From 2-01-FULL-40-42 sp964349415 (lineage in GTDB: Bacteria; Patescibacteriota; Microgenomatia; UBA1406; GWC2-37-13): a stretch of DNA of 11,226 nt. The notes under the pieces are model-generated. The model saw only the letters and a program-made list of their open reading frames with translations, had not been told where the DNA came from and did no database searches. Numbering within the stretch: the first letter of the stretch is position 1; each line of letters begins with the position of its first letter. Location of the stretch: assembly GCA_964349415.1 (NCBI GenBank), contig CAYGGJ010000028.1, positions 1 to 11,226 on the forward strand. The letters run 5' to 3'. Below are positions 1 to 6,321 of the stretch, piece by piece. A program made the position numbers and the translations under genes.

Positions 1-43
1 CAAGATGTTCTCGAAGATGTTTCGATATTTTTTTTTGCGTCAT
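1..43 (-). CDS. 5' end of an unidentified gene (partial)
   Basis: An ATG at 43-41 on the minus strand opens a reading frame that runs off the window edge after 14 codons, reading MTQKKISKHLREHL. No function can be told from so little. The reason to call it is its promoter: an extended -10 box (TGCTATAAT) lies 8 nt before the ATG, the same arrangement as at most genes in this window. No Shine-Dalgarno sequence is present. The fragment is basic and polar. Confidence 0.45.
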   Translation of the reverse strand, partial: MTQKKISKHLREHL

Positions 44-51
44 GACAAAAT

Positions 52-60
52 ATTATAGCA
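52..60 (-). promoter_or_regulatory. Extended -10 box of the gene starting at 43
   Basis: The minus strand reads TGCTATAAT, a perfect extended -10 element (TGn-TATAAT). It ends 8 nt before the ATG at 43, so transcription would begin at or next to the start codon. I see no good -35 hexamer, which fits an extended -10 promoter. The heptad-repeat element lies immediately upstream. Confidence 0.55.
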
Positions 61-63
61 TCA

Positions 64-131
64 AGTATGTAGCATTTAGCATATAGCAATAGCAAAGAAC
101 AATAATCCTAAATACTGAATACTAAATTCTA
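64..131. repeat. Heptad-repeat inverted element, copy 1
   Basis: The left arm (64-88) is built of 7-nt units GTATGTA, GCATTTA, GCATATA. The right arm (107-131) is built of units CTAAATA, CTGAATA, CTAAATT. The right arm reversed gives TAGTATT-type units, so the two arms are imperfect inverted repeats of the same heptad theme and could pair. Copies 2 (5657-5719) and 3 (7279-7351) have the same order and polarity. It fills the space between two minus-strand genes. Confidence 0.75.
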
Positions 132-143
132 TTTACGAAGGGA

Positions 144-617
144 TTACTTGTAGCGGTCTCGGACCTGAAAAAGGAAGTAAAAGCTGATGACTGCTCCAAG
201 AAGCGCTCCTCCGATATTAAAGCTTACGAGATTTGAAAGCAAAGAGACCAAAGTGGACCAGTATGCAAATCTCCATCCTTTGACTGATCGGGCAAAAAGA
301 CCGGGAACTGCCATTGCTTCCAAAACCAATGCTACTGCAAGTACAACCATTGAGACGGTGTAGTTTACACCAAAGGCAACTCCTGCCTGCGGGCCTGCCA
401 GAAATGACAATGGTCCGACAATTGCGCCTAAACCTAAAGCAACCAATACTAATGGAAGAGTTATGATCAAACCAATTAAAGTAAACCAAGGAGCAAGCGC
501 TACGATGATATCTTTTATGTTGCCGGGAAGTTGAGGAGCCTTTTTACCGAAATATTCATTGAGAGTTTTTTCCAGACCGCCGAGAGACTGTTGGAGATTT
601 TGATTATTTGTGGCCAT
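144..617 (-). CDS. Small multi-pass membrane protein
   Basis: The 157-residue protein has a polar N-terminus (1-35), then strongly hydrophobic stretches at about 38-72, 86-106 and 117-150, and a basic tail VRDRYK. It has no signal peptide cleavage site and no catalytic motif. The pattern VPGLFARSVKGWR followed by a hydrophobic, Asn/Gly-containing hairpin (SNLVSFNIGGALLG) resembles, from memory, a small membrane family recurrent in Microgenomates genomes and without known function. The ATG at 617 is chosen over an upstream in-frame TTG at 626 because a TTGACA-N17-TATGAT promoter ends 8 nt before it, and the TTG lies inside that -10 box. It diverges from the TatD-type gene. Function unknown. 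Confidence 0.8.
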   Translation of the reverse strand: MATNNQNLQQSLGGLEKTLNEYFGKKAPQLPGNIKDIIVALAPWFTLIGLIITLPLVLVALGLGAIVGPLSFLAGPQAGVAFGVNYTVSMVVLAVALVLEAMAVPGLFARSVKGWRFAYWSTLVSLLSNLVSFNIGGALLGAVISFYFLFQVRDRYK

Positions 618-625
618 CAAGCTCA

Positions 626-654
626 ATCATATGATAGCTTTTTTTGTTTGTCAA
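626..654 (-). promoter_or_regulatory. Sigma70-type promoter of the membrane-protein gene
   Basis: On the minus strand a perfect -35 TTGACA (654-649) is followed after 17 nt by TATGAT (631-626), a 5/6 match to the -10 consensus. The -10 ends 8 nt before the ATG at 617. It is the best complete promoter associated with a leaderless-type start in the window. Its -35 box overlaps the presumed -35 of the divergent TatD-type gene. Confidence 0.75.
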
Positions 655-678
655 GAGGTAAAATATATCGTCTATAAC
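648..678 (+). promoter_or_regulatory. Probable promoter of the TatD-type gene
   Basis: TATAAC at 673-678 matches the -10 consensus at 5 of 6 positions and ends 10 nt before the ATG at 689. A TTGTCA at 648-653 could be the -35, but its 19-nt spacing is long, so the -35 assignment is weak. The same bases read on the other strand form the TTGACA of the divergent gene, so the two promoters would compete for RNA polymerase. Confidence 0.5.
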
Positions 679-688
679 CCACATCCAT

Positions 689-1525
689 ATGTTTGATACC
701 CACTGCCATCTAAATTTTCAGGCCTTTGACGGTCAAGTCGAAAAGGTTGTCAGAGAAGCCCAAGAGAAGAACGTTTCCCATATTCTCATTCCCTCAACTG
801 ATTACGAAACCTCAAAAAAGGCAGTGGAAGTAGCGGGAAACTTTCCCCAAATTTTTGCGGCGGTTGGAGTGCATCCACACCATGTTTTTAAGTTTCAAAT
901 GGAGGACAAGTCGGTGTCCTTGAATGAAGAAATAAAAAAAATTGGAGAACTATTAAAGGATAAAAAAGTCTTAGCAGTTGGCGAAGTGGGAGTCGACAGA
1001 CATTATTACGAGAGAACCAAATACGATAAGTATCAGGTAGATGAACAATTTATTTCTCTACAGCTTGAGGTTTTTAAAAAACAGGCAGAATTGGCGCTTT
1101 TCCATAAAAAGAGTTTAATTCTTCACAACCGGGAGGCAAAAAAGGACTTTCTGGGTGTATTAAACAAAATCTGGGACAAAAAACTGGAGGGCAGGACGGT
1201 TTTCCATTGTTGCGAGCCGGATGACGAACTGCTTACTTACGCAAAAGACCACAACATATTCATTGGTGTCGACGGCGACGTGACATACTCAAAAGAAAAA
1301 CGGGAGTTTGTTAAAAAAATTCCGGCAGATCTTTTAGTTCTGGAGACAGATGCTCCCTTTTTGCTTCCCGAACCCTACCGTTCATACCCACGGGATAAAA
1401 AACCTATAAACAAGCCCTCTCATCTTTCTGAAATCGCCGGTTTTATCGCTAAGCTTCGTGAGGTATCGCAAGAGGAGATTGCTAAAATAACTCATGAAAA
1501 CGCTTTAAGATTATTTGATCTATAA
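689..1525 (+). CDS. TatD-family metal-dependent hydrolase (probable DNase)
   Basis: At 278 residues it has the usual length of the TatD family, TIM-barrel hydrolases of the amidohydrolase superfamily; studied members are Mg-dependent exo/endodeoxyribonucleases linked to DNA repair and degradation. All metal ligands are visible: H5 and H7 (DTHCHL), E99 (VGEVGVD), H146 (LHNREA), H173 (VFHCC) and D221 (LETDAPFL). It lacks a signal peptide and is probably cytoplasmic. The ATG is preceded by a -10 box 10 nt upstream and no ribosome binding site. Its TAA stop lies inside the TATAAT box of the next gene, so it is followed at once by a separate transcription start. The family is certain; the physiological substrate is not. 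Confidence 0.93.
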   Translation: MFDTHCHLNFQAFDGQVEKVVREAQEKNVSHILIPSTDYETSKKAVEVAGNFPQIFAAVGVHPHHVFKFQMEDKSVSLNEEIKKIGELLKDKKVLAVGEVGVDRHYYERTKYDKYQVDEQFISLQLEVFKKQAELALFHKKSLILHNREAKKDFLGVLNKIWDKKLEGRTVFHCCEPDDELLTYAKDHNIFIGVDGDVTYSKEKREFVKKIPADLLVLETDAPFLLPEPYRSYPRDKKPINKPSHLSEIAGFIAKLREVSQEEIAKITHENALRLFDL

Positions 1526-1526
1526 T
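1521..1526 (+). promoter_or_regulatory. -10 box of the His-rich membrane-protein gene
   Basis: A perfect TATAAT sits 10 nt before the ATG at 1537. It contains the TAA stop codon of the upstream TatD-type gene (1523-1525). No convincing -35 is visible. Besides a leaderless start, the gene could also be read through from upstream. Confidence 0.5.
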
Positions 1527-1536
1527 GTAAAGTCAG

Positions 1537-2427
1537 ATGGAACCGTCAGTTACCCGCACACTTCTTATTCAGAAAATTATAGCTCTTGCTGTGACCCTAG
1601 GCTTGTTTTTTTACATAAACAATGCTTATAACTTTATGCTTGCCGCAATTGTTTTGGGATACGGACATTTTTTCATGGGCTATTTTTATAAGCTGATGTC
1701 GCGCAGGATAAAAGTAAGAAACTTCTTGATATTTATAGCAATGACCGTGGGTCTTTTTGCCTTTTTTTATAGGATTGACTTCCCGGATTACCGTATCGAA
1801 TCCTTATTATTTGTCACTACAGTTTATGCGATCTATCATACTATTACAGACGATCAGTTCACGCTAAACTTCTTTAAACCCGTCTACACAAAATATCAAA
1901 AGACACTGATGCTTATGTTGATTTTTACCCTGACGGGACTTCATACGCATTGGCAGTTTGCTTCACCATTTGCGCTTATGTTTATATTGCTGGGTCTATA
2001 CTTTTTTATCTACTATTTTTATCTGACCTTCCGTGAAAGCAGAAAAATTCCCGGCACCGATTATCTCTTTTTGGGACAGGGACTTTTTGCTCTGGTTCTA
2101 TATGCTACGAACTATCAGATTTATTTTTCGCGGATGATAATGGTCTCATTTATCGGAGTTTATCATTATCTGCTTTTTTACTTCCATTATTATTCCAAGA
2201 TAGTATCCAATCCCAACTCTCCAAATATTTTAAATAGAAAACCGATCTACCTTACTTTAGTAATTCTTTCAAACATTTTTTTTGCAGGACTTTATTTCTT
2301 CACAATAACCACCCGCAATCAACCTTTGAGTTACTTTTATGGTTATAATCTGTTCTTAGTACTGACCCTCATGCATTTTATAAGTTCGACGCGTATTCAT
2401 GAATTTTTTACACTTTTGGAAATCTGA
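1537..2427 (+). CDS. Histidine-rich polytopic membrane protein, unknown function
   Basis: The 296-residue protein is hydrophobic throughout, with about eight membrane segments near 12-28, 32-52, 62-79, 88-103, 122-136, 142-163, 177-215 (probably two) and 237-256, plus a last one at 268-284. Several histidines lie in or beside these segments: H44 (GYGHFFMGY), H101 (YHTITDDQF), H136 and H138 (LHTHW), H210 and H217 (VYHYLLFYFHYY), H280 and H288. Such a pattern recalls membrane metal enzymes such as desaturases or Brp/Blh-type dioxygenases, but I see no diagnostic motif of either, so this is only a suggestion. Its last 29 bp overlap the next gene in another frame, which points to translational coupling with the Lnt/nitrilase-like protein. 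Confidence 0.8.
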   Translation: MEPSVTRTLLIQKIIALAVTLGLFFYINNAYNFMLAAIVLGYGHFFMGYFYKLMSRRIKVRNFLIFIAMTVGLFAFFYRIDFPDYRIESLLFVTTVYAIYHTITDDQFTLNFFKPVYTKYQKTLMLMLIFTLTGLHTHWQFASPFALMFILLGLYFFIYYFYLTFRESRKIPGTDYLFLGQGLFALVLYATNYQIYFSRMIMVSFIGVYHYLLFYFHYYSKIVSNPNSPNILNRKPIYLTLVILSNIFFAGLYFFTITTRNQPLSYFYGYNLFLVLTLMHFISSTRIHEFFTLLEI

Positions 2428-3871
2428 AAAAGACAGGATTATTCCAAGTCTTCTGTTTCTAGGCTCCGTTACACTGGCATCATTGGGACTTTACGAGGCG
2501 TCAAGTTTCTGCATGTATCTTTTTCCGGTACCCTTATATTTTCTTCTGAGGAGATTGAAAGGGTGGGAAACCGTGGTTTACGGCCTCAATTACGGATTAT
2601 ATCTTGCTTTTCCGACATATCTCTGGCTTACTAAATTTGAACGGTTTGATCCTTTTATCATGGCAGAAATCGGGTACGGTATGGCATTTCTCATATCGTT
2701 TGCGGTCGCTACGTATCTTATGCGCAGATATCCGAAGAAGGAATTTTTACAGATCTTTGGATTTGCTTTAGTTTGGCTTATCCTGCAGATCGTCATGCAT
2801 TACGTAGAGGTTCTTGGTTTTGCAAAAGCTTTCATAAAAATCTCGAATACTCCTACATTCTTTGATTGGGTCTTGCCGTATCTGGGGACAGGTGGGGTAG
2901 AGGCATTGGTTCTGGGATTTGGATTTTTGCTCGCGCGGTCCATCGAAATATATCTTGAAGGAAAGTCATTGAAGAAACTTTTTTGGTATTTCGTGGTCTT
3001 TGCGGTACTGATTGTCTTTGGGATTTTTCAGGTTTTTACCACTCCCCAGCGCCGGGCAGATAAAACAATACGGGTTGCCGCAGTTCAGGGAAATTACGGT
3101 ATTGACTGGTATGCGCGAGTCGAACAAGCGGATAGTATCCTCGATTTTTTTTTAAAATCGACGAGGGAAGTCGCGGACAAAGGAGCTAAAATTGTCATCT
3201 GGCCGGAGTATGCAGCTGCCGTAGATATTCTTACAGAGCGCCCTGACATGAGCAAGAAGATTGAGCAGATCTCCAAGGAACTGGATGTCGTCATCGTGAT
3301 GGGAACGTTAGAAAAGGCTGACCCCACAGACCAGACAGACAAGGGCATAGGATATGATCTAACCCTCGTATATGATCCGGATAAAGGACGTCTTGAGCCC
3401 TACCGTGCAGTTTATCCTTACTCAAGCAACATTTATCATGGAACAAAAACAATGGTATATAGGACAAAATACGGCAACTTTCCCGTACTTTCCTGCTTTG
3501 AAGTTGCCAGGCATCGTTTTGTGGCAGACTATTTCAACAAGGGTGAACCTATAGATTTCATAGTTGCTATCGCCAACAATCAGGTCTTCGACGGCACTTA
3601 CGGAGCAAACCGTCTGAAGAATCATGCAAGAAGAGTTGCGGGAGAAAACGGCCGCTTTCTAATGTATGTCACCAATACTGCCCCCACTACGATCTACGAT
3701 AATGAGGGTGATATCGTCGCCGCAGTTCCGTATCAGACTCAGGGATATGTTATGTACGATATTGAAAAAAGAGACAATGTAACTCTTTATTCCCGGTTTC
3801 AGGATCTGATTCCTTTGATAGTATCCGCAGGCATACTTGGATATGCATTCTTCGGTGTTAAAGTAGCTTAG
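2399..3871 (+). CDS. Membrane nitrilase-superfamily protein, Lnt-like
   Basis: The 490-residue protein has the layout of apolipoprotein N-acyltransferase: seven or so N-terminal membrane segments (about 14-210), an outward-facing carbon-nitrogen hydrolase domain (about 223-455) and a final membrane segment (468-485). Lnt transfers an acyl chain to the N-terminal Cys of lipoproteins. The nucleophile is C366 (PVLSCFE) and the catalytic Glu is E270 (IVIWPEYA). The expected Lys, in E. coli Lnt within YDKRHLVPF, aligns with EPYRAVYPY (333-341) and appears to be Ala337 or a neighbour; the PFGE loop is also missing. It may therefore be a divergent or non-canonical acyltransferase. The ATG at 2399 lies inside the preceding gene; I see no better start before the first membrane segment. 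Its 3' end overlaps the convergent glycosyltransferase gene by 14 bp. Confidence 0.8.
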   Translation: MNFLHFWKSEKDRIIPSLLFLGSVTLASLGLYEASSFCMYLFPVPLYFLLRRLKGWETVVYGLNYGLYLAFPTYLWLTKFERFDPFIMAEIGYGMAFLISFAVATYLMRRYPKKEFLQIFGFALVWLILQIVMHYVEVLGFAKAFIKISNTPTFFDWVLPYLGTGGVEALVLGFGFLLARSIEIYLEGKSLKKLFWYFVVFAVLIVFGIFQVFTTPQRRADKTIRVAAVQGNYGIDWYARVEQADSILDFFLKSTREVADKGAKIVIWPEYAAAVDILTERPDMSKKIEQISKELDVVIVMGTLEKADPTDQTDKGIGYDLTLVYDPDKGRLEPYRAVYPYSSNIYHGTKTMVYRTKYGNFPVLSCFEVARHRFVADYFNKGEPIDFIVAIANNQVFDGTYGANRLKNHARRVAGENGRFLMYVTNTAPTTIYDNEGDIVAAVPYQTQGYVMYDIEKRDNVTLYSRFQDLIPLIVSAGILGYAFFGVKVA

Positions 3872-4850
3872 AAATATTTCTTTGAAAGGTTTCGGGAGCA
3901 ACTTTTTTTGACTGCTCCTTTAGTTTCCGCGAGATCTTATTGCGGCTAATTTTATCTGTCATGAGTTTGTGAATTCCGTCTGCTATTGCTTCTTCATCGT
4001 TGTGATCTACAAAAACGGCAGCATTTCCCGCGGTTTCTTTGAAGACCGGAATATCGGAGAGGACTGAAGGAGTCCCTTGCGAGGCAGCTTCAAAATACGA
4101 ATACCCAAAGCCCTCATCACGGGACACAAGAAGATTGCACGAAGCTTTTTGGTAAAGTGAGAGAAGTTCTTCATCCGAAACATATCCCGGGAAGATGAAG
4201 TGAGGATCATCTTTTGCGATCTCAAAAAACTGTTTTAATTCCCTTTGCCAAGGGTGATCGAGTCCTCCCATGGTATTAAAGACCTTTCCCACGATGACGC
4301 ATTGAACATCGGCAAGAAGAACAGCCCGTGCCATTTTTGCCAGATTTTTATTCCATGTCGCATCCCCTACATAAATGCAAAATGGTTCGGGTGAACGGTC
4401 GCTCTTATTCTTCCCAAAAAATATTTTTTGCAGCGCCGGATAAATAATCTCTATTTTTGCATGGGGAATTTTTAATAATGACATGAGGTCTTTTTTACTT
4501 GCTTCAGAGTCTGTGACAATTGTGTCGTAATGTTTTAAAGCCTGCTTGTTGGTGAAAATATTCAACTTCCCCCGTACTCCCGAAGGAAAATGCTCGGAGT
4601 ATTTAAGAGGGATCAGGTCGTGAATTACGGCGATCTGTTTTTGCACAAACCTCTTGTTGATTAACGGAGCTGTAAGGAAATTAACAAAAGGATTTATCAA
4701 GACATCATGTGAGGAAGCTTCAGAAAGATCACTGGTGAATAGAGCGTTGGGAAGAGCTTCCTTTAAAACCTGAAGGTATCGTCCGATTCCCCGCACCTTG
4801 CTCAGATGATCAGAAGTAGTCGTGTCGTAGACAATAACTCTGGAAGACAT
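3858..4850 (-). CDS. Glycosyltransferase, GT4-like (group 1)
   Basis: The 330-residue protein has the GT-B layout of retaining group 1 glycosyltransferases, slightly shorter than usual. The N-terminal acceptor-side half contains GIGRY (21-25) and IHDLIPLKY (76-84). The C-terminal nucleotide-sugar half has VGDATWNKNL (161-170) and the E-x7-E pair E246/E254 in DEGFGYSYFEAASQGTP. No membrane segment is evident. Donor and acceptor cannot be told; a role in surface polysaccharide or glycolipid synthesis is inferred only from the family. The frame extends 73 codons upstream, but that part crosses the divergent gene and is an antisense shadow of it; the ATG at 4850, 6 nt after a -10 box, begins a typical sequence (MSSRVIVYDT). 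The 3' end overlaps the Lnt-like gene. Confidence 0.9.
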   Translation of the reverse strand: MSSRVIVYDTTTSDHLSKVRGIGRYLQVLKEALPNALFTSDLSEASSHDVLINPFVNFLTAPLINKRFVQKQIAVIHDLIPLKYSEHFPSGVRGKLNIFTNKQALKHYDTIVTDSEASKKDLMSLLKIPHAKIEIIYPALQKIFFGKNKSDRSPEPFCIYVGDATWNKNLAKMARAVLLADVQCVIVGKVFNTMGGLDHPWQRELKQFFEIAKDDPHFIFPGYVSDEELLSLYQKASCNLLVSRDEGFGYSYFEAASQGTPSVLSDIPVFKETAGNAAVFVDHNDEEAIADGIHKLMTDKISRNKISRKLKEQSKKVAPETFQRNISKLL

Positions 4851-4856
4851 GAAGTT

Positions 4857-4866
4857 ATTATATAAT
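4857..4866. promoter_or_regulatory. Palindromic double -10 box, bidirectional promoter
   Basis: ATTATATAAT is its own reverse complement and holds a perfect TATAAT on each strand: 4861-4866 on plus and 4862-4857 on minus, sharing two bases. The plus box ends 9 nt before the ATG at 4876 and the minus box ends 6 nt before the ATG at 4850. Only 25 bp separate the two start codons, so both transcripts would be leaderless or nearly so. No strong -35 is visible on either side. Confidence 0.7.
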
Positions 4867-4875
4867 GTTTTTTCT

Positions 4876-5658
4876 ATGTCTAAAATTATTCTTTCTTCTT
4901 CAGAAGTACGCGGCCTTATCTTGGAAAATAGATACAAGGTAAATCCTGATGCTAAATTCATAAGCCGGTGTATCGACGGGGGATATAAAAACGGGCCCAA
5001 TCTGCCGGCGCTTGCGATAGCCGGAGCCGATGCAGGAGAGCTCGCGGTGATATTTGCGACTGCAAACACATACGGATTTAAACTTCGCGAGGAGAAAGTC
5101 TTTGAAACTCTTTCTCAGGTAGTCGGAGGGGTAAACAATCTCCGATTTCACACCATAGAAAACACAGAGACATCTTTAAAAGGATGTGGATATATAAAGC
5201 AGTTGTCTTTATCGCCCGAAGATTTTCAAGTAACTTCAGAACAGGTAGCTTTTATAACAAAAAAGGCAGAAGAAGCAATTGCCAAAGGGGCAATACTGGC
5301 AGAGGTTGACGCAGAGGATACGGAAGGAGCCGTTCTCGTCATCACCGGTCCTTATGGGGTTTTTCCGCAGTATGCTTTCGAGACGAGTAAGGGAAAAATG
5401 AGAACTCAGGTTTTTGAATTTCATCAAGGATTGGTTGACGAACGGCATAAAACTCTTTCCAAAGAGCTGGTAAAAAATAGAGCAGTTGAATTATATGAAG
5501 GATGCGATGAAGAATATTTATATGAGGTTCTCTCATCAACGACAGAGGATCATTTTATGGAAACAGCAAAGCGATTGGCGCAAGGATTGACTATTTTTTC
5601 TGTTGTATTTGAGGAGGGCGGAGATTTTACCCTTGAAGAAACCGATACGATCAAATAG
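4876..5658 (+). CDS. Carbonic-anhydrase-like protein (CDCA/beta-type metal site), putative
   Basis: The 260-residue protein is soluble and acidic. Its most telling part is residues 28-110: C32 with D34 (SRCIDGG), then H92 (LRFHTIE) and C104 (KGCGYIKQ). This Cys/Asp ... His ... Cys set has the order and rough spacing of the metal site of cadmium-type carbonic anhydrase (Cys263, His315, Cys325 in CDCA1, from memory) and relates to beta carbonic anhydrases. The Arg that normally pairs with the Asp (C-x-D-x-R) is Gly36 here. The C-terminal half (110-260) has no motif I recognise. The ATG at 4876 is chosen over one at 4849 because the latter lies upstream of the TATAAT box; the chosen start begins MSKIILSSSEVRG. 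Its TAG stop overlaps the edge of a heptad-repeat element. That it is a gene is near certain; the function is tentative. Confidence 0.55.
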   Translation: MSKIILSSSEVRGLILENRYKVNPDAKFISRCIDGGYKNGPNLPALAIAGADAGELAVIFATANTYGFKLREEKVFETLSQVVGGVNNLRFHTIENTETSLKGCGYIKQLSLSPEDFQVTSEQVAFITKKAEEAIAKGAILAEVDAEDTEGAVLVITGPYGVFPQYAFETSKGKMRTQVFEFHQGLVDERHKTLSKELVKNRAVELYEGCDEEYLYEVLSSTTEDHFMETAKRLAQGLTIFSVVFEEGGDFTLEETDTIK

Positions 5659-5719
5659 TATGTAGCATTAAGCATATAGCTGTAGGTTTTATTCCCTAAC
5701 TACTGAATGCTAAATTCTA
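5657..5719. repeat. Heptad-repeat inverted element, copy 2
   Basis: It is very similar to copy 1. The left arm starts with the same 13 bases (AGTATGTAGCATT) and continues GCATATA; the right arm has CTGAATG and CTAAATT and ends with the same ten bases (CTAAATTCTA, 5710-5719). Its first bases supply part of the TAG stop codon of the preceding gene (5656-5658). It fills nearly the whole space before the dCTP deaminase-like gene, whose start at 5732 lacks both a ribosome binding site and a convincing -10. Confidence 0.75.
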
Positions 5720-5731
5720 AAACTTAAAAGT

Positions 5732-6274
5732 ATGGTAATAGGTCCCAAAAAACTCTTACAGCTCGTTAAAACTAAAAAACTAGTCGAGAACTTAAGCGAA
5801 CGTGAACTTACCAACCCCGAGGGAGCTGGCTTTGATCTGCGGCTGGGTGAAGTTTATAAGATTTCAGGTAAGTCTTTCTTAGGTATTACCGAAAGAAAAA
5901 CAGCAGATATAAAATTGGTTGCTCAGTACAAGGAAGGAAAGAAAAAAAATTCCATTACCTTTAAACCCGGCAGTTTCTTTTTAGTAAAAACCATAGAAAC
6001 TGTAAATATGCCAAAAAATATTACTGCAAGTATTACTCCACGTTCCACCACCTACCGGAGCGGACTCTTTTTAAGGACGGGAAATGTACCTCCCGGTTAT
6101 AGAGGAGGACTTATTTTTGGCCTTAAAAACGAAGGAAATGTTCCTGTGACTATCGAGATGGGAGCGCGCATCGTCCACATCCAATTCCATGAAGTAAAAG
6201 GTGGAGGATCGATGTATAGAGGACAGTGGCAGGGCGGACGGATTACTGCAAAGAAAAAAGAAACGCAGGTGTAA
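5732..6274 (+). CDS. dCTP deaminase/dUTPase-fold protein, divergent
   Basis: The 180-residue protein fits the trimeric dCTP deaminase/dUTPase fold in length and motifs: GAGFDLRLGEVY (31-42), KPGSFFLVKTIETVNMP (78-94), PRSTTYRSGL (103-112), NVPPGYRGGLIFGLKNEG (118-135) and GARIVHIQF (144-152). Such enzymes make dUMP or dUTP for thymidylate synthesis, and thyA and folA follow directly. S105 and R109 match the dCTP deaminase signature S-S-x-x-R. The Asp of the D-x-G-[YF]-x-G motif is Pro120, and the Glu that deaminates dCTP (within LEFYN in E. coli Dcd) aligns with Gly130. It may belong to a paralogous subfamily or have changed activity. The tail is basic (TAKKKETQV). The fold is well supported; the reaction is not. 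Confidence 0.8.
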   Translation: MVIGPKKLLQLVKTKKLVENLSERELTNPEGAGFDLRLGEVYKISGKSFLGITERKTADIKLVAQYKEGKKKNSITFKPGSFFLVKTIETVNMPKNITASITPRSTTYRSGLFLRTGNVPPGYRGGLIFGLKNEGNVPVTIEMGARIVHIQFHEVKGGGSMYRGQWQGGRITAKKKETQV

Positions 6275-6283
6275 GCAAGCGTA

Positions 6284-6312
6284 TTGAACCTCTCCCAAAA
6301 AAATAGTATCCT
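6284..6312 (+). promoter_or_regulatory. Promoter of thyA
   Basis: TTGAAC (6284-6289) and TATCCT (6307-6312) are separated by exactly 17 nt, and the -10 ends 9 nt before the thyA ATG. Each hexamer deviates from consensus, but spacing and position match the leaderless pattern seen elsewhere in the window. It would allow thyA to be transcribed apart from the upstream gene. Confidence 0.55.
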
Positions 6313-6321
6313 GTACAGGCA

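Noticed and set aside
4849..4875. Upstream ATG at 4849 for the carbonic-anhydrase-like gene
   Set aside because: It lies before the TATAAT at 4861-4866, so a transcript from that promoter would not contain it, and it overlaps the start codon of the divergent gene.
4851..5069. 73-codon N-terminal extension of the glycosyltransferase reading frame
   Set aside because: It is antisense to the carbonic-anhydrase-like gene, lacks glycosyltransferase features, and lies upstream of the -10 box. The ATG at 4850 gives a normal family N-terminus.
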